Below, one piece after another: positions 53,952 to 63,410 of a stretch of 64,000 bases of DNA. Origin of the DNA: Ohtaekwangia sp966211525 (GTDB lineage Bacteria > Bacteroidota > Bacteroidia > Cytophagales > Cyclobacteriaceae); the NCBI GenBank assembly GCA_966211525.1, contig CBIHOZ010000005.1:1-64000 (forward strand), given 5' to 3'. How positions within the stretch are numbered: position 1 is the first letter of the stretch; each line of letters begins with the position of its first letter. A model generated the notes under the pieces. It saw nothing but the letters and a program-made list of their open reading frames with translations. It did no database searches and was not told the DNA's origin. The position numbers and the translations under genes are program-made.

Positions 53952-55178
53952 ATTTGTTTCGCGAATCAGTCGCACGGACATAAATCCGAGTACTCCAATC
54001 ACAAGTATAATCGCCACCCAGATAACACGCTTGTCTGTAAAGAACGTTGGCGACCCTTCTTTTTTATCTGCCGCTTGTATAGTCTGCACGTTTTGCACTT
54101 TCAGTACGGTGGGCTGGTAAGAAAGGCTGTCTTTAAAAAACGCGAGATCGTAGGAAGGCTCTGTCATCTGCTCGCTGCCAAAACGCAACGTATACTTCTC
54201 TCCTTTCTTTAACCACGCCACCAGGTAACGGTTAAGCTGGTGTACTTTCAGAGATGATACCGTAAGCGATGGGTTATCCTGGTTATCGACCACCAACATG
54301 AGCTCACGACTTTTCACCATCGGCAAATGCACAATGGCTGCACCGGCAGAGCTGATACCGAAAGAGGTAACGAACTCGTAATAATCCTTTGTACCTTTTT
54401 TTGTATTCCGCGCCTGACGTTCGTATACATCCACCTGCCGCATGAAGTACGGTGTTCCGGTTAAGGACAATTCTACTTTATCGAGCAAACGCAGCGTATC
54501 AAACAATACATGTATATAGGTCTTTTTCTGTTTGATACTGTCGGCTGTAGCTATACTTCGGGGTGATACTTCTGTATACGCGCCTATTGATGTGAGCGCG
54601 TTGTAATACCCGGCTTTGATGATATTTAACGGAGCTTGCGTTGAATCATTGATACGCAACTGGTAATAGGTATAATTACTCAATGGGAAGTTTACTGTTT
54701 TCATTGCAGCAGCTTCATTCGGATTATCGATGGATTGAAGTGTAAACTTCTCCTTGATAACAAACCAGCTCTTCCGATCATCGCTTCCTGAAAGCGTTGC
54801 TTCTTTAACAACTTCCGCATTGCGAATCAGCAGGTTTATATTGTTGATAGCGGCCTTGTCCGGGTTTTCCAGAATGAGCGTTGTACAGCAACCGGGTTCC
54901 TGCTTCTTCTCAACAATAGTATACTCCCGAAATTGTTCTTTCTGATAAACCGGTTGCTCCTGTTCTACTATATAGGGGACTTCCTTTTGTTGTGCATCGT
55001 ACAGTCGCACGTTGCTGAAGGTCTGGTTCGGGTATGCTGCCGCTTCAGGCGTAATTAACACACGATAGAAACCATCGGCATCCGTTGGCGGCAGCGTTGC
55101 TTCGGCTTTAAACTGCTGTGCAACGGCAGGAAAAAATCCTAAACTTAAAAATGCTATACCTATATATCGTTTCATCAT
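53934..55178 (-). CDS. DUF3999-like membrane-anchored protein
   Basis: 414 residues. Signal peptide MMKRYIGIAFLSLGFFPAVA, a long beta-rich exported part (about 21-370; VRLYDAQQKEVPYIVEQEQP, YYQLRINDSTQAPLNIIKAG) and one C-terminal membrane helix (VIWVAIILVIGVLGFMSVRL) with a basic tail. DUF3999 proteins are regularly encoded beside DUF2339 membrane proteins, as here; the start overlaps the DUF2339 stop by one base. The pair is likely one envelope complex of unknown function. Confidence 0.8.
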   Translation of the reverse strand: MMKRYIGIAFLSLGFFPAVAQQFKAEATLPPTDADGFYRVLITPEAAAYPNQTFSNVRLYDAQQKEVPYIVEQEQPVYQKEQFREYTIVEKKQEPGCCTTLILENPDKAAINNINLLIRNAEVVKEATLSGSDDRKSWFVIKEKFTLQSIDNPNEAAAMKTVNFPLSNYTYYQLRINDSTQAPLNIIKAGYYNALTSIGAYTEVSPRSIATADSIKQKKTYIHVLFDTLRLLDKVELSLTGTPYFMRQVDVYERQARNTKKGTKDYYEFVTSFGISSAGAAIVHLPMVKSRELMLVVDNQDNPSLTVSSLKVHQLNRYLVAWLKKGEKYTLRFGSEQMTEPSYDLAFFKDSLSYQPTVLKVQNVQTIQAADKKEGSPTFFTDKRVIWVAIILVIGVLGFMSVRLIRETNTQKKA

Positions 55179-57652
55179 TACTCTTCTGTTTGTTTGTTGC
55201 CCTGCACCGGTTCATCTGCCAGCAATAGTTTCTTGAGACGCTGATACATAAACGACACCACCAGCAACAAGATACCCAGTGATATAAACGCTGCAATCTT
55301 CCCTCCTTCTGAAATACCACGGATGTCCACAACGAAAAGTTTCACCAGTGTAACGAGCAACAACGTTAACGAGATAATACGCAAATGTTTTTTCTTGGTT
55401 TTCAAACCGATCACGATGAGCAGGAACGATGCTATACCCCACAGTATCGGGAAGCCGATCTTGTGGTTCTGCGTAAGAATATGATCCATTGTATCAATAC
55501 CGGAATAACCGATCAGCAACACAGTATGATCAAGCTCGGCACTCGCCAGGAATATAAAGAATGAAATATAGAACCATGAATAGATATTGTGACTTGCCTC
55601 ATTGAAGGCTGTGAGTTTCTGAACACGCTTCAACGTCATCACTGAAATTAGCAGCAACAGCGCTATATATAGATAATGGAAACCGAAACCGGTGAACGTG
55701 GCATTTCCCAGCAGGTAATTATCGCGTGCTTCAATCGTCTGACCGTGATAGAATAGCAGGAATGAAAGTATAGCAATGACTCCCCATCCTGCAAATGCCT
55801 GGCGAAGTTGTTCGGGTAAGCCAAGTCTCGATTCTGCCAATAGCAATCCTGTTATAAAAAGTAAATTATAGCATCCGATGATAATCAGTACAGCAGTAAA
55901 ATCATCAACAAATCTTGGAAGCTGGTATTGCAACTCAAGAAACTGCGAAGCATACAGCAGCAGAATACCTCCGAGGTTTAGCAGCAATCTATAGGGCTTT
56001 ACATATTCCTGGTATTCATCTGTCTCAAACTTCAGGAAGTAAAGCGTACCGGCAATGGAAAGCAGCACCGCTATACTTGTAATATAGGCTTTGTTGATAA
56101 TTACAGTGAGCTCGGTTGCACCATTGAAGTATAGTTGCTCCCAATCCATTACAAGACTGATGATCATGAGTGCCATTACCAGCACGGAGGCAAGCTTCAT
56201 CAGTTTAATTCCCGATTTCTGCGAAAGCCATAACAGCAACACCGCTTCGGCCGCCCAGAACAATGTTATATAGTTTCCTTCTAACTGCACCGGTGCCGCC
56301 AGACTTATAAACGTAAGCACCAGACCGATCAGCAGAAATACCAGGTTGCGATCTACGCGCTCGTTCTTGTAAAGCGAATACGCAAAGATGAAGTTAAAGA
56401 TCCCCAGCAAAGCTGTGAATAATCCTTTGAAGTTCTCTCCGGCAGCGTTATCAAGTATATACATGCCGGCAGCATAGTAACAAAATGTATTACTCAACAA
56501 CAACGTTATCTCAATCGACTTGAATGTGACGCGATTACGAATGTTATTGATGATGTTCATAGCAAAGAACACCAGGTAGAACAACGTAGCAAACACAATA
56601 CCACCGCGCATCATGCCTGCATTGGTACTATCATACTGTGCACCCAGCCACGAACCGAACAAGATCAATGTAAAGACATAGGCGATGATGTTAACCAGAT
56701 TCCACTTCTTATAGTATGCCAGCACCAGCATACCAACATCGAGTATCAATATATACGTGAAGAGAACTACATAATTACCCTCACCCGTACTTACCATGAA
56801 CGGAGATGCAAAACCTCCTAATATACCTACCACGGCAAGTTCAATTCGATTATACGCGAGCGACAACAATATTGTAAACCCGGTAATGATTACCATGAGT
56901 ATAAAGGCAGCCGTCTGACTGAATATAGCGTATTCATGAAAGGCTATAGCGATGGTAAAATATAGCACAGCTATACCACCGCCTACTAATACCGAGCTAA
57001 ACGCAGCAAATGTTTTACGCATGCGATGCGCCACACCAATCAATATACCACCGCACGCTATACCGATAAGTACCCGACCGATCTCATTGATCCAGTCCTG
57101 ATCGATAGCATACTTTACAAAGAAACCTATCCCCAACACCAGTATACCAATACCAATCTTGTTCGCGAGATTTTCTCCAATGAATTTCTCCATATCTGGA
57201 TTGCGCTCGAAGAAGCCGGGCTTTCTCGGTGGCAACGGAGGGGTTACACGTGGCGGATTTAATTCGATAGGCGGTAGTGCTTCCTCTACTTCCTCCACTT
57301 CCTTCTCTTCCTTATACTCTTCCTGGAGTGGAGTCTTAACAGGTAAAGGTTCTTCTTTTGGAGGAGCTGGTGGTATTACCTGCTCTGTCGGCTTCTCGAC
57401 TTCTTTCTTCTCTTCAACAAAAGGCGTTATAACGGGTGCGGTATGCGCAACAGGCTTCTCCGCCACCTGCGTTCGCTCTTCAGTTTTTATAATGACGGGT
57501 TGCTCGATCGCTTTGCTCTGCAGGCGCGTGATCTCCCGTGCGAGATCATCCATTTTCTTTTGAAGCAGCAACAGTTGAGAGGAAAAGTTATTCTTTATCG
57601 TGATCAGAATAATGAACGTGATCAGGAGAAGGACAAACAGCAGGTACTCCAT
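55178..57652 (-). CDS. DUF2339 polytopic membrane protein
   Basis: 824 residues. An N-terminal helix (MEYLLFVLLLITFIILITI) leads to a short coiled coil and a Pro/Glu/Lys/Val-rich linker (about 50-150). A run of more than twenty membrane helices follows, starting at the conserved block ENLANKIGIGILVLGIGFFV and FGGFASP-like GILGGFASPFMVSTGEGNYV. This is the DUF2339 layout. It ends in a one-base overlap with the DUF3999 gene. Function is unknown; the combination suggests a transport or envelope-assembly role, by inference only. Confidence 0.88.
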   Translation of the reverse strand: MEYLLFVLLLITFIILITIKNNFSSQLLLLQKKMDDLAREITRLQSKAIEQPVIIKTEERTQVAEKPVAHTAPVITPFVEEKKEVEKPTEQVIPPAPPKEEPLPVKTPLQEEYKEEKEVEEVEEALPPIELNPPRVTPPLPPRKPGFFERNPDMEKFIGENLANKIGIGILVLGIGFFVKYAIDQDWINEIGRVLIGIACGGILIGVAHRMRKTFAAFSSVLVGGGIAVLYFTIAIAFHEYAIFSQTAAFILMVIITGFTILLSLAYNRIELAVVGILGGFASPFMVSTGEGNYVVLFTYILILDVGMLVLAYYKKWNLVNIIAYVFTLILFGSWLGAQYDSTNAGMMRGGIVFATLFYLVFFAMNIINNIRNRVTFKSIEITLLLSNTFCYYAAGMYILDNAAGENFKGLFTALLGIFNFIFAYSLYKNERVDRNLVFLLIGLVLTFISLAAPVQLEGNYITLFWAAEAVLLLWLSQKSGIKLMKLASVLVMALMIISLVMDWEQLYFNGATELTVIINKAYITSIAVLLSIAGTLYFLKFETDEYQEYVKPYRLLLNLGGILLLYASQFLELQYQLPRFVDDFTAVLIIIGCYNLLFITGLLLAESRLGLPEQLRQAFAGWGVIAILSFLLFYHGQTIEARDNYLLGNATFTGFGFHYLYIALLLLISVMTLKRVQKLTAFNEASHNIYSWFYISFFIFLASAELDHTVLLIGYSGIDTMDHILTQNHKIGFPILWGIASFLLIVIGLKTKKKHLRIISLTLLLVTLVKLFVVDIRGISEGGKIAAFISLGILLLVVSFMYQRLKKLLLADEPVQGNKQTEE

Positions 57653-57752
57653 GTGTAACTGGATAAGGAGGTTAGTGTAGTTGTTTAACGGCTCGCAGCA
57701 AACATTAAGTCTTGTTCACCGAAAATCAATCTAAAGATAACAAAAAAGAAAA

Positions 57753-57780
57753 AGGCCGTTTCACAGACGTGAAACGACCT
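57753..57780 (-). terminator. Terminator of the UspA gene
   Basis: A 12-pair stem with one mismatch: AGGCCGTTTCAC (57753-57764) against GTGAAACGACCT (57769-57780), loop AGAC. On the minus strand the complement of the A-rich run at 57741-57752 follows. Confidence 0.78.
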
Positions 57781-57803
57781 TTATGCCAATGAGTTATGAC
57801 TTT

Positions 57804-58661
57804 TTATTTTCTTGCTTTCGTCACGAATGTAAGCACCGGGCGCTTGGAGTGGCTCACCACGTCTTCCGCGATACTTCCCGCCAATACGTGCGCAAAACCT
57901 GTGCGGCCGTGCGTTGCCATAGCAATCATATCTGCATTAATGCTGTCAGCAAAATAGATGATACCTTCTTCTTCGCTGATATCGTTGAATACGTTGATTG
58001 TATAATTCTTCAACTGCAACTTCTTGGCGAAGTTTTCCATATACTTTTTCACCACAGCATCGCGCTGGAAGTTAGAAGGTGTATTGATGCGCACCAGGTG
58101 AATGGTTGAATCATAAACCTGTTGTGTTCTTCTTACGATTTTAGAGAATACTTCTTCATCCTTATCCATGGATGTAGCATACACGATGTTCTTGAAATCC
58201 TTCGTAGCCGGTTTGTTCTGTACGGTTAATACAGGGCAATGTGCGTGGCGTACAACCTTTTCAGTATTGGAACCGATGATCATTTGCTCCAATGCCGTAC
58301 GGCCGGATGTTCCCATCACGACAAGGTCAACTTTGTTCTCGGTAATGATAGCATTCATACCATGAAACGGTGTTCCTATTCTGAGTTTCTGGCGCACTTT
58401 CAAACCTTCAAATCTTGACTCGGAAGCGAACTTCTCCATCTGTTTCTTGGCTTTCTCGATCAGCTTTGCCGTGAACAGTTTCTCTTCCCAGTTCCCGCCA
58501 TAAGTAGCTTCTCCTTCGATGTTGATAGAACCCTCTGTAGCTTCTTCAATTACATGAAGCAATGTGATTTCACTACCGGAGCGTCTGGCAATGTCAGCAG
58601 CTACATCTGCTGCAATAGCAGCCGGTTTGGAAAAGTCAGTCGGGACAAGAATTTTTTTCAT
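57804..58661 (-). CDS. Tandem universal stress protein (UspA family)
   Basis: 285 residues with two UspA domains. The first opens KKILVPTDFSKPAAIAADVA and has the ATP-binding loop VVMGTSGRTALEQMIIGSNT. The second opens NIVYATSMDKDEEVFSKIV and has MIAMATHGRTGFAHVLAGSI. Both loops keep the G-x2-G-x9-G pattern, so both halves probably bind ATP. Such proteins help cells survive stress and starvation. It is a single gene with its own terminator. Confidence 0.92.
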   Translation of the reverse strand: MKKILVPTDFSKPAAIAADVAADIARRSGSEITLLHVIEEATEGSINIEGEATYGGNWEEKLFTAKLIEKAKKQMEKFASESRFEGLKVRQKLRIGTPFHGMNAIITENKVDLVVMGTSGRTALEQMIIGSNTEKVVRHAHCPVLTVQNKPATKDFKNIVYATSMDKDEEVFSKIVRRTQQVYDSTIHLVRINTPSNFQRDAVVKKYMENFAKKLQLKNYTINVFNDISEEEGIIYFADSINADMIAMATHGRTGFAHVLAGSIAEDVVSHSKRPVLTFVTKARK

Positions 58662-58806
58662 AAGGATAGGATAGTTTACGTTAATCGTTTGCGATAGGGT
58701 AAAAGTAGCGATTTCAGTTAAAATTCAAAATGCAAACTATCAGCATTCCCTATGGGTAAACGTCATAATTTTATTGAACGACTTTATATATAGGGCTATA
58801 AATACA

Positions 58807-58832
58807 AAAGCCTTCCGGTAAGGGAAGGCTTT
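58807..58832 (-). terminator. Terminator of secreted protein paralogue 1
   Basis: AAAGCCTTCC (58807-58816) pairs with GGAAGGCTTT (58823-58832), loop 6 bases. On the minus strand TTTTGTATTTAT follows (counting overlaps), 26 bases past the stop. Confidence 0.78.
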
Positions 58833-58858
58833 GCGCGGTTAATGAATTATGTTAATTC

Positions 58859-59446
58859 TTAGAAACGAACCGTTTTAGTGTTACCAGCTTTATCAGTTAC
58901 TTCGAATGTCAGTGAACCTGTTACATTCTTTACTGTATAAAGTTGAGCAAAGTTACCATCAACAGTTTTGTTTTCGCTGTGAACAAGATTGTTAGCAGCA
59001 TCATAGATCTTAACGTTGATCTGCTCGCTACCTGTAGAAGATACAGACACGAGGAATTTGCCATTCTCATGCGCTATTCTTGCGATGTGTACATTTTTAG
59101 GAGATGCACTAACAGGCTGGTAGTTTACTTTTTCAGTTCTTTTACCTGTAGCATCGATTAACTCGATTGTATACTCACCGAATTGAAGACCAGAGAAATT
59201 CAATGGGCAGATGAAACCATCTGTACCAGTAAATGTTTCAGTAAACACCAATTCAGATTTTGTGTTGTAAATATTCAATTTGATTTTACCAGCGTTCTCA
59301 GCTTTGTAAATTACTTTGAATACTTCTGCACCTTTAACAGGTACCACAGCCAGACCTTTGTTGTTGGCAGGCTCTTCCTTTCCAAGAGCCATCACGTTTG
59401 CACTTACTACTACGAGCGCTGCAATGAAAAGTGATCTAATTTTCAT
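58859..59446 (-). CDS. Secreted two-domain beta protein, paralogue 1
   Basis: 195 residues from the ATG at 59446, which begins the signal peptide MKIRSLFIAALVVVSANVMA; the frame continues 17 codons upstream but runs through the promoter. The mature part has two similar beta-sandwich halves. The first contains VFKVIYKAENAGKIKLNIYN, LVFTETFTGTDGFICPLNFS and GEYTIELIDATGK. The second contains FLVSVSSTGSEQINVKIYDA and ends SLTFEVTDKAGNTKTVRF. I do not recognise the family. The gene at 59749-60327 is a clear paralogue. The pattern recalls FlgD-like or T9SS-associated Ig domains, but no sorting domain is present. Confidence 0.75.
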   Translation of the reverse strand: MKIRSLFIAALVVVSANVMALGKEEPANNKGLAVVPVKGAEVFKVIYKAENAGKIKLNIYNTKSELVFTETFTGTDGFICPLNFSGLQFGEYTIELIDATGKRTEKVNYQPVSASPKNVHIARIAHENGKFLVSVSSTGSEQINVKIYDAANNLVHSENKTVDGNFAQLYTVKNVTGSLTFEVTDKAGNTKTVRF

Positions 59447-59477
59447 AATCGACTTTGTTTGTTTTTTGTTTACGATA

Positions 59478-59504
59478 CAAATGTAACGTGGCAGCATTAC
59501 TCAA
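59478..59504 (-). promoter_or_regulatory. Promoter of secreted protein paralogue 1
   Basis: On the minus strand: TTG (59504-59502), a 16-base spacer, then TACATTTG (59485-59478), an exact match to the -7 pattern. The element lies 31 bases before the ATG at 59446 and supports that start. The spacer is a little short of the usual 17-23. Confidence 0.58.
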
Positions 59505-59673
59505 GGCCGACTGTTGTAAGGAAACATTTTTTTTAACTATAAATAACGTTTGCAGAAATTTCGAAGTAGAAATCATTCAAAAGAAGGTATATATACCTGC
59601 TGCAAACGCTCTCGGTATGATTCATTTTAATACAACGTTTGCACTACTGGCCGCTATAGCTACTTTATCAATG

Positions 59674-59701
59674 AAAAAAGGCAGTCATCCACACGACTGC
59701 C
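59674..59701 (-). terminator. Terminator of secreted protein paralogue 2
   Basis: GGCAGTC (59680-59686) pairs with GACTGCC (59695-59701) across 8 bases. The complement of AAAAAA (59674-59679) gives a T run on the minus strand, 48 bases past the stop. Confidence 0.78.
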
Positions 59702-59748
59702 CTTGCTATATTATTCTATCAGAATACTTTTTCTAAAAATGTTATTCG

Positions 59749-60327
59749 TTAATACGACAGAACTTTAACATTTCCTTCTCCATCTGTGATCTCAAACGAA
59801 AAGTTATCGTTAATCTGGTTCAGGTTGTACAGCTTGGCTAAGTCATCCGTAATTTCCAGCAATTCTTCATATACTAACTGGTGTTTGTCTCCGTAAATCT
59901 TCACCGAAATGATGTTATGTACTTTATTCGGAAGTGTTAATAAAAATTTATTCTCCGTTGGAGACACACGAACCACGTGCGCGAGTTTATCCGATGGCTT
60001 CATTCCATGCGTTATCTTCTGTACCTGGCGATGTGTACAATCAATTACTTCCACCGTATACTCGCCATCTTCGAGTTGCGTGAAATTATAGGGACGAACA
60101 AAGCCATCTGTCTTGCGGATCGTTTCTGTAAATACAAGATCATTACGTTCATTACGAATGAAGATCTTTACATCCGATAATTTTGCGGCTTTGTAAAACA
60201 CGTGAAAGGTCTTGCCTTTCTTCATAATACCAACACCGCTTGCAGGTGCGGGATTCTCTGCCGGCATTGCCAATGCTGCACTGCCTATAGCAACCAGCAA
60301 CACTAAAATTGAAAGGGTCTTTTTCAT
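59749..60327 (-). CDS. Secreted two-domain beta protein, paralogue 2
   Basis: 192 residues. Signal peptide MKKTLSILVLLVAIGSAALA. The first half contains FHVFYKAAKLSDVKIFIRNE, LVFTETIRKTDGFVRPYNFT and GEYTVEVIDCTHR, aligning closely with paralogue 1 (LVFTET, TDGF, GEYT and a following ID are shared at the same spacing). The second half, FLLTLPNKVHNIISVKIYGD to FSFEITDGEGNVKVLSY, also aligns. Each copy has its own terminator, so they are separate transcription units despite lying in tandem. Function unknown. Confidence 0.75.
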   Translation of the reverse strand: MKKTLSILVLLVAIGSAALAMPAENPAPASGVGIMKKGKTFHVFYKAAKLSDVKIFIRNERNDLVFTETIRKTDGFVRPYNFTQLEDGEYTVEVIDCTHRQVQKITHGMKPSDKLAHVVRVSPTENKFLLTLPNKVHNIISVKIYGDKHQLVYEELLEITDDLAKLYNLNQINDNFSFEITDGEGNVKVLSY

Positions 60328-60500
60328 ATAGGGTCTTAATTATATATATCCAAAGACGCTATTTATAGTATAATGTTGCCGCGCAAACGTTAACTATTTG
60401 TTAACGCATGTCACCTAAAAAGTAACAACACTATATATAGTACAAAAGGACACCTGTAACGAAAGACAAAGCAGAAGGATTCAGATTATCGGCAGAATAA

Positions 60501-61088
60501 TCAATTGAGATGATATACATCTTTACTACGCGCCTCACTGCTTAGCAAATGCAATTGATAGCGAAGTCTGTTCAATAAAAACTGATCATGCTTATCATCT
60601 GGCAAGCGAAGAAATTTATAGCGGTCGTTCAGATCAAGACTTAGTTCGCAGGCAATCTGGTATACCGAGAAAGGTGTGCTATACTGATTAATGTTACGGC
60701 TCTTCAGATATTCTAGGAATAATTCATACAACGTCAGCGATGGTATCTTATTAAGATCCACCTGGTGAAAGCGCACATCACCCCCCGGGTACATTTTTGA
60801 TTTATAGGTGAGTGCGAGCTTGTCCATGTTAAATACATTTTCGCACTTCACAATGATATCAGACTCTCCGCCTGCATATCGTTTAATGATACTTTCCAGG
60901 CGCATGAGGGAGCCGAGCTTTACCTGGTTCATCTCATGACTAAAGTAAATACCAAAGGTTATATCGTTGGTCTCGGCATCCTGTAACAACTGCCGGTAAC
61001 GAGGTTCGAAAATATGAAGGGGTACAAGTTCACCCGGCAATGGCAGTATAGCCAGCGGGAACATCGGAATATGAACGGTCTCATCCAT
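60501..61088 (-). CDS. Lon protease substrate-binding domain protein
   Basis: 195 residues consisting of a single LON N-terminal-type domain: the opening IPMFPLAILPLPGELVPLHI followed by FEPRYRQLL, then FGIYFS and the helical C-terminal part ending in DRYKFLRL. The protease parts of Lon are absent, so this is the stand-alone form of unknown function found in many bacteria. It starts 30 bases after apt on the same strand and is probably co-transcribed with it. Confidence 0.88.
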   Translation of the reverse strand: MDETVHIPMFPLAILPLPGELVPLHIFEPRYRQLLQDAETNDITFGIYFSHEMNQVKLGSLMRLESIIKRYAGGESDIIVKCENVFNMDKLALTYKSKMYPGGDVRFHQVDLNKIPSLTLYELFLEYLKSRNINQYSTPFSVYQIACELSLDLNDRYKFLRLPDDKHDQFLLNRLRYQLHLLSSEARSKDVYHLN

Positions 61089-61118
61089 ACCTCTGAAACA
61101 AACTTGACGGCAAGAAGG

Positions 61119-61652
61119 TTAATATTCTGTCAAAAAATGTGGGTCGACTCCGAAACGTTCCTTCAAAAGACTATATCCCGGCAAAAAGCTCAGGTTTATA
61201 ATGAAGGAAAATCCGGCAACGGTGGCTCCAAAACTTTCAATCAGGGAAGCAGCAGCACCTGCCGTCCCGCCTGTAGCAAGCAAATCGTCTTGCACCAGTA
61301 CACGCCAGCCAGGCTGAATGGCGTCTTCGTGTACTTCGATACACGCAGTGCCATATTCCAGGTCGTACTCTTGTCTTCTCACTTTATACGGCAGCTTTCC
61401 GGCCTTGCGGATGGGTATAAATCTGCAGCCCAGCTCATGCGCCAAAATCGATCCGAAGATGAACCCGCGGGCCTCTACAGCAGCAATAGCATCCAGCCTC
61501 TGCCCCTGAAAGTCTCGCTTCAGTTGCTGGGCAATCTCATGCATGAGTGCCGGGTCAGACAACACAGGCGTTATATCTTTGAAGACTATACCAGGCTTGG
61601 GATAATCACGAACATCGCGAATAGTGTGTTTGATCTTGTCTGAAAGCTGCAT
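61119..61652 (-). CDS. apt: Adenine phosphoribosyltransferase
   Basis: 177 residues, the usual length. It joins adenine to PRPP to give AMP in purine salvage. Diagnostic blocks are YPKPGIVFKDITPVL near the N-terminus, AAVEARGFIFGSILAHELG, IRKAGKLPYK, and the PRPP-binding loop VLVQDDLLATGGTA. A good promoter lies directly upstream. The Lon-domain gene follows on the same transcript. Confidence 0.95.
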   Translation of the reverse strand: MQLSDKIKHTIRDVRDYPKPGIVFKDITPVLSDPALMHEIAQQLKRDFQGQRLDAIAAVEARGFIFGSILAHELGCRFIPIRKAGKLPYKVRRQEYDLEYGTACIEVHEDAIQPGWRVLVQDDLLATGGTAGAAASLIESFGATVAGFSFIINLSFLPGYSLLKERFGVDPHFLTEY

Positions 61653-61671
61653 GCAAATGTTTTAGTTGTAT

Positions 61672-61701
61672 CAAAAGTAAAATTCCTGCGGTACAGTTCA
61701 A
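61672..61701 (-). promoter_or_regulatory. Promoter of apt
   Basis: On the minus strand: TTG (61701-61699), exactly 19 bases, then TACTTTTG (61679-61672), a full match to the Bacteroidota consensus. It lies 19 bases before the apt ATG and its upstream half overlaps the last codons of the hydrate-repair gene. Confidence 0.65.
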
Positions 61702-63227
61702 CTATAAAAAAGCACCAAACGGCTAAACTTTTGCTCGTGCATAATCTTTTTAATTGCAGCCGGCAAAAACTCAATAATATCGGAAGCAATAAGCGATACC
61801 ATACCATGCTCACGCGCAGCAATATCTCCCGACAGCCCGTGCAGATAGACACCTGCTATAGCCGTATCCAGAGACGTATATCCTTGCGACAGCAGTCCGG
61901 TTAAAATACCAGTAAGTACATCGCCCGTTCCGCCTGTAGCCATACCGGGATTTCCGGTGGAATTGAAATATACTGAACCTTCCGGTGATGCGATGGATGT
62001 GTTGGCGCCTTTTAACACCATCACTGACTTCAGCTGTCTGGCCAGCGACTTCTGTTTTTCGAGTCGTTCAAAATCATCAGACCATTTACCAGCCAGTCGT
62101 TCGAACTCCTTGGGATGAGGCGTTAGTATACTTCCCGCCGGTATAAGTGATAGTAACTCGCGATTTTCAGAAAGTATATTCAACGCGTCTGCATCCAGTA
62201 CAATCGGCTTCCTGAAATCCTCCAGCAATTTGCGAAATGCTTTCACAGTTAATTTATCCTGCCCGAGACCCGGACCGATGCCCACAACAGTATATTTATC
62301 CAGTGCAGGAATTGTTGTGATGAAATGTTTGTGTTCATCTATACTTGCCATAGCTTCTGCAACAGAACTTTGTAAAATGATATAGCCACATTCAGGTATA
62401 TGCACGGTAAGTAAACCGGCACCGGCACGCAGCACTGCCCGGCCGGAGAGCAACGCAGCTCCCATTTTACCATAACTCCCGGCAATGATTAACGCATGCC
62501 CGTAAGTTCCTTTATGACCGAACTTCGACCGCGGCCTCAATATTTTTTTTATATCCTTGGCAGTGATATAGTAATGCGGAGTTTGTTGTTCCTTTATGAA
62601 AGCCTTGTTCAAACCTATATCTACCATACACCATACACCGGTAAACGCATGGTTACCCGGAAAAAGAAATGCAAGCTTCGGCAGTTGAAATGTTATCGTA
62701 TAGTGTGCTTTAAAAATCTCTCCCTTTGAAACTTTATCAGCCAGTAATCCGGAAGGTATATCAACAGCAATGCGTATAGCTTCCGATTCGTTCATCAAAT
62801 GTATAGCCTGCGCAAAAAGTCCCTCCGCCGGGCGCGTAAGACCTGAACCAAATATAGCATCGATCAATACATCGTATTCTGAAAATATATCTTTATCAAG
62901 CGATGTTACTTCAACGATCTCGGCCTTGCCTTTGAGTCGCTCAAAGTTGGTTTTAAAATCTTCCGTTTCAGACGATCCCCTAATCACAAAAACTTTTACA
63001 GCGTAACTCCATTCCCGCAGCATACGTGCTATACCCAGTCCATCGCCACCATTATTACCCGTGCCGCATACTATAGCTATCGTGTGCGCGCCATTAAATT
63101 TTTCAGTAAACCAATTAACAAATGCACGACATGCGCGCTCCATCAGATCGATCGATGCAATGGGCTCATGCTGGATTGTATGAGCATCAAGCGCCTTTAT
63201 TTGCTGAGATGAGAGTATCCTGATCAT
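61698..63227 (-). CDS. nnr: Bifunctional NAD(P)H-hydrate epimerase/dehydratase
   Basis: 509 residues with two fused enzymes. The N-terminal epimerase (about 1-215; LMERACRAFVNWF, VCGTGNNGGDGLGIARML, DAIFGSGL) interconverts the R and S forms of damaged, hydrated NAD(P)H. The C-terminal ribokinase-fold dehydratase (about 225-500; HKGTYGHALIIAGSYGKMGA, VLDADALN, TPHPKEFERL, NPGMATGGTGDVLTGIL) restores the coenzyme using ADP. The fused form is standard in bacteria. It ends just ahead of apt, but apt has its own promoter. Confidence 0.95.
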   Translation of the reverse strand: MIRILSSQQIKALDAHTIQHEPIASIDLMERACRAFVNWFTEKFNGAHTIAIVCGTGNNGGDGLGIARMLREWSYAVKVFVIRGSSETEDFKTNFERLKGKAEIVEVTSLDKDIFSEYDVLIDAIFGSGLTRPAEGLFAQAIHLMNESEAIRIAVDIPSGLLADKVSKGEIFKAHYTITFQLPKLAFLFPGNHAFTGVWCMVDIGLNKAFIKEQQTPHYYITAKDIKKILRPRSKFGHKGTYGHALIIAGSYGKMGAALLSGRAVLRAGAGLLTVHIPECGYIILQSSVAEAMASIDEHKHFITTIPALDKYTVVGIGPGLGQDKLTVKAFRKLLEDFRKPIVLDADALNILSENRELLSLIPAGSILTPHPKEFERLAGKWSDDFERLEKQKSLARQLKSVMVLKGANTSIASPEGSVYFNSTGNPGMATGGTGDVLTGILTGLLSQGYTSLDTAIAGVYLHGLSGDIAAREHGMVSLIASDIIEFLPAAIKKIMHEQKFSRLVLFYS

Positions 63228-63410
63228 GGCATTGTATATAGTATTTCAGGAGAATAGTTTTTACACATATTCTGCCGTAAAATATTGTACCACCTAAAGG
63301 TAATATATACTCTTATCACTGTCAGTAATAGCGACTAAAAATATATTTCAACCAAGCCTCTATAAAACCGCATACGCAAGAGTATCTTTAAGAATAAAGT
63401 TGCGCGATAT

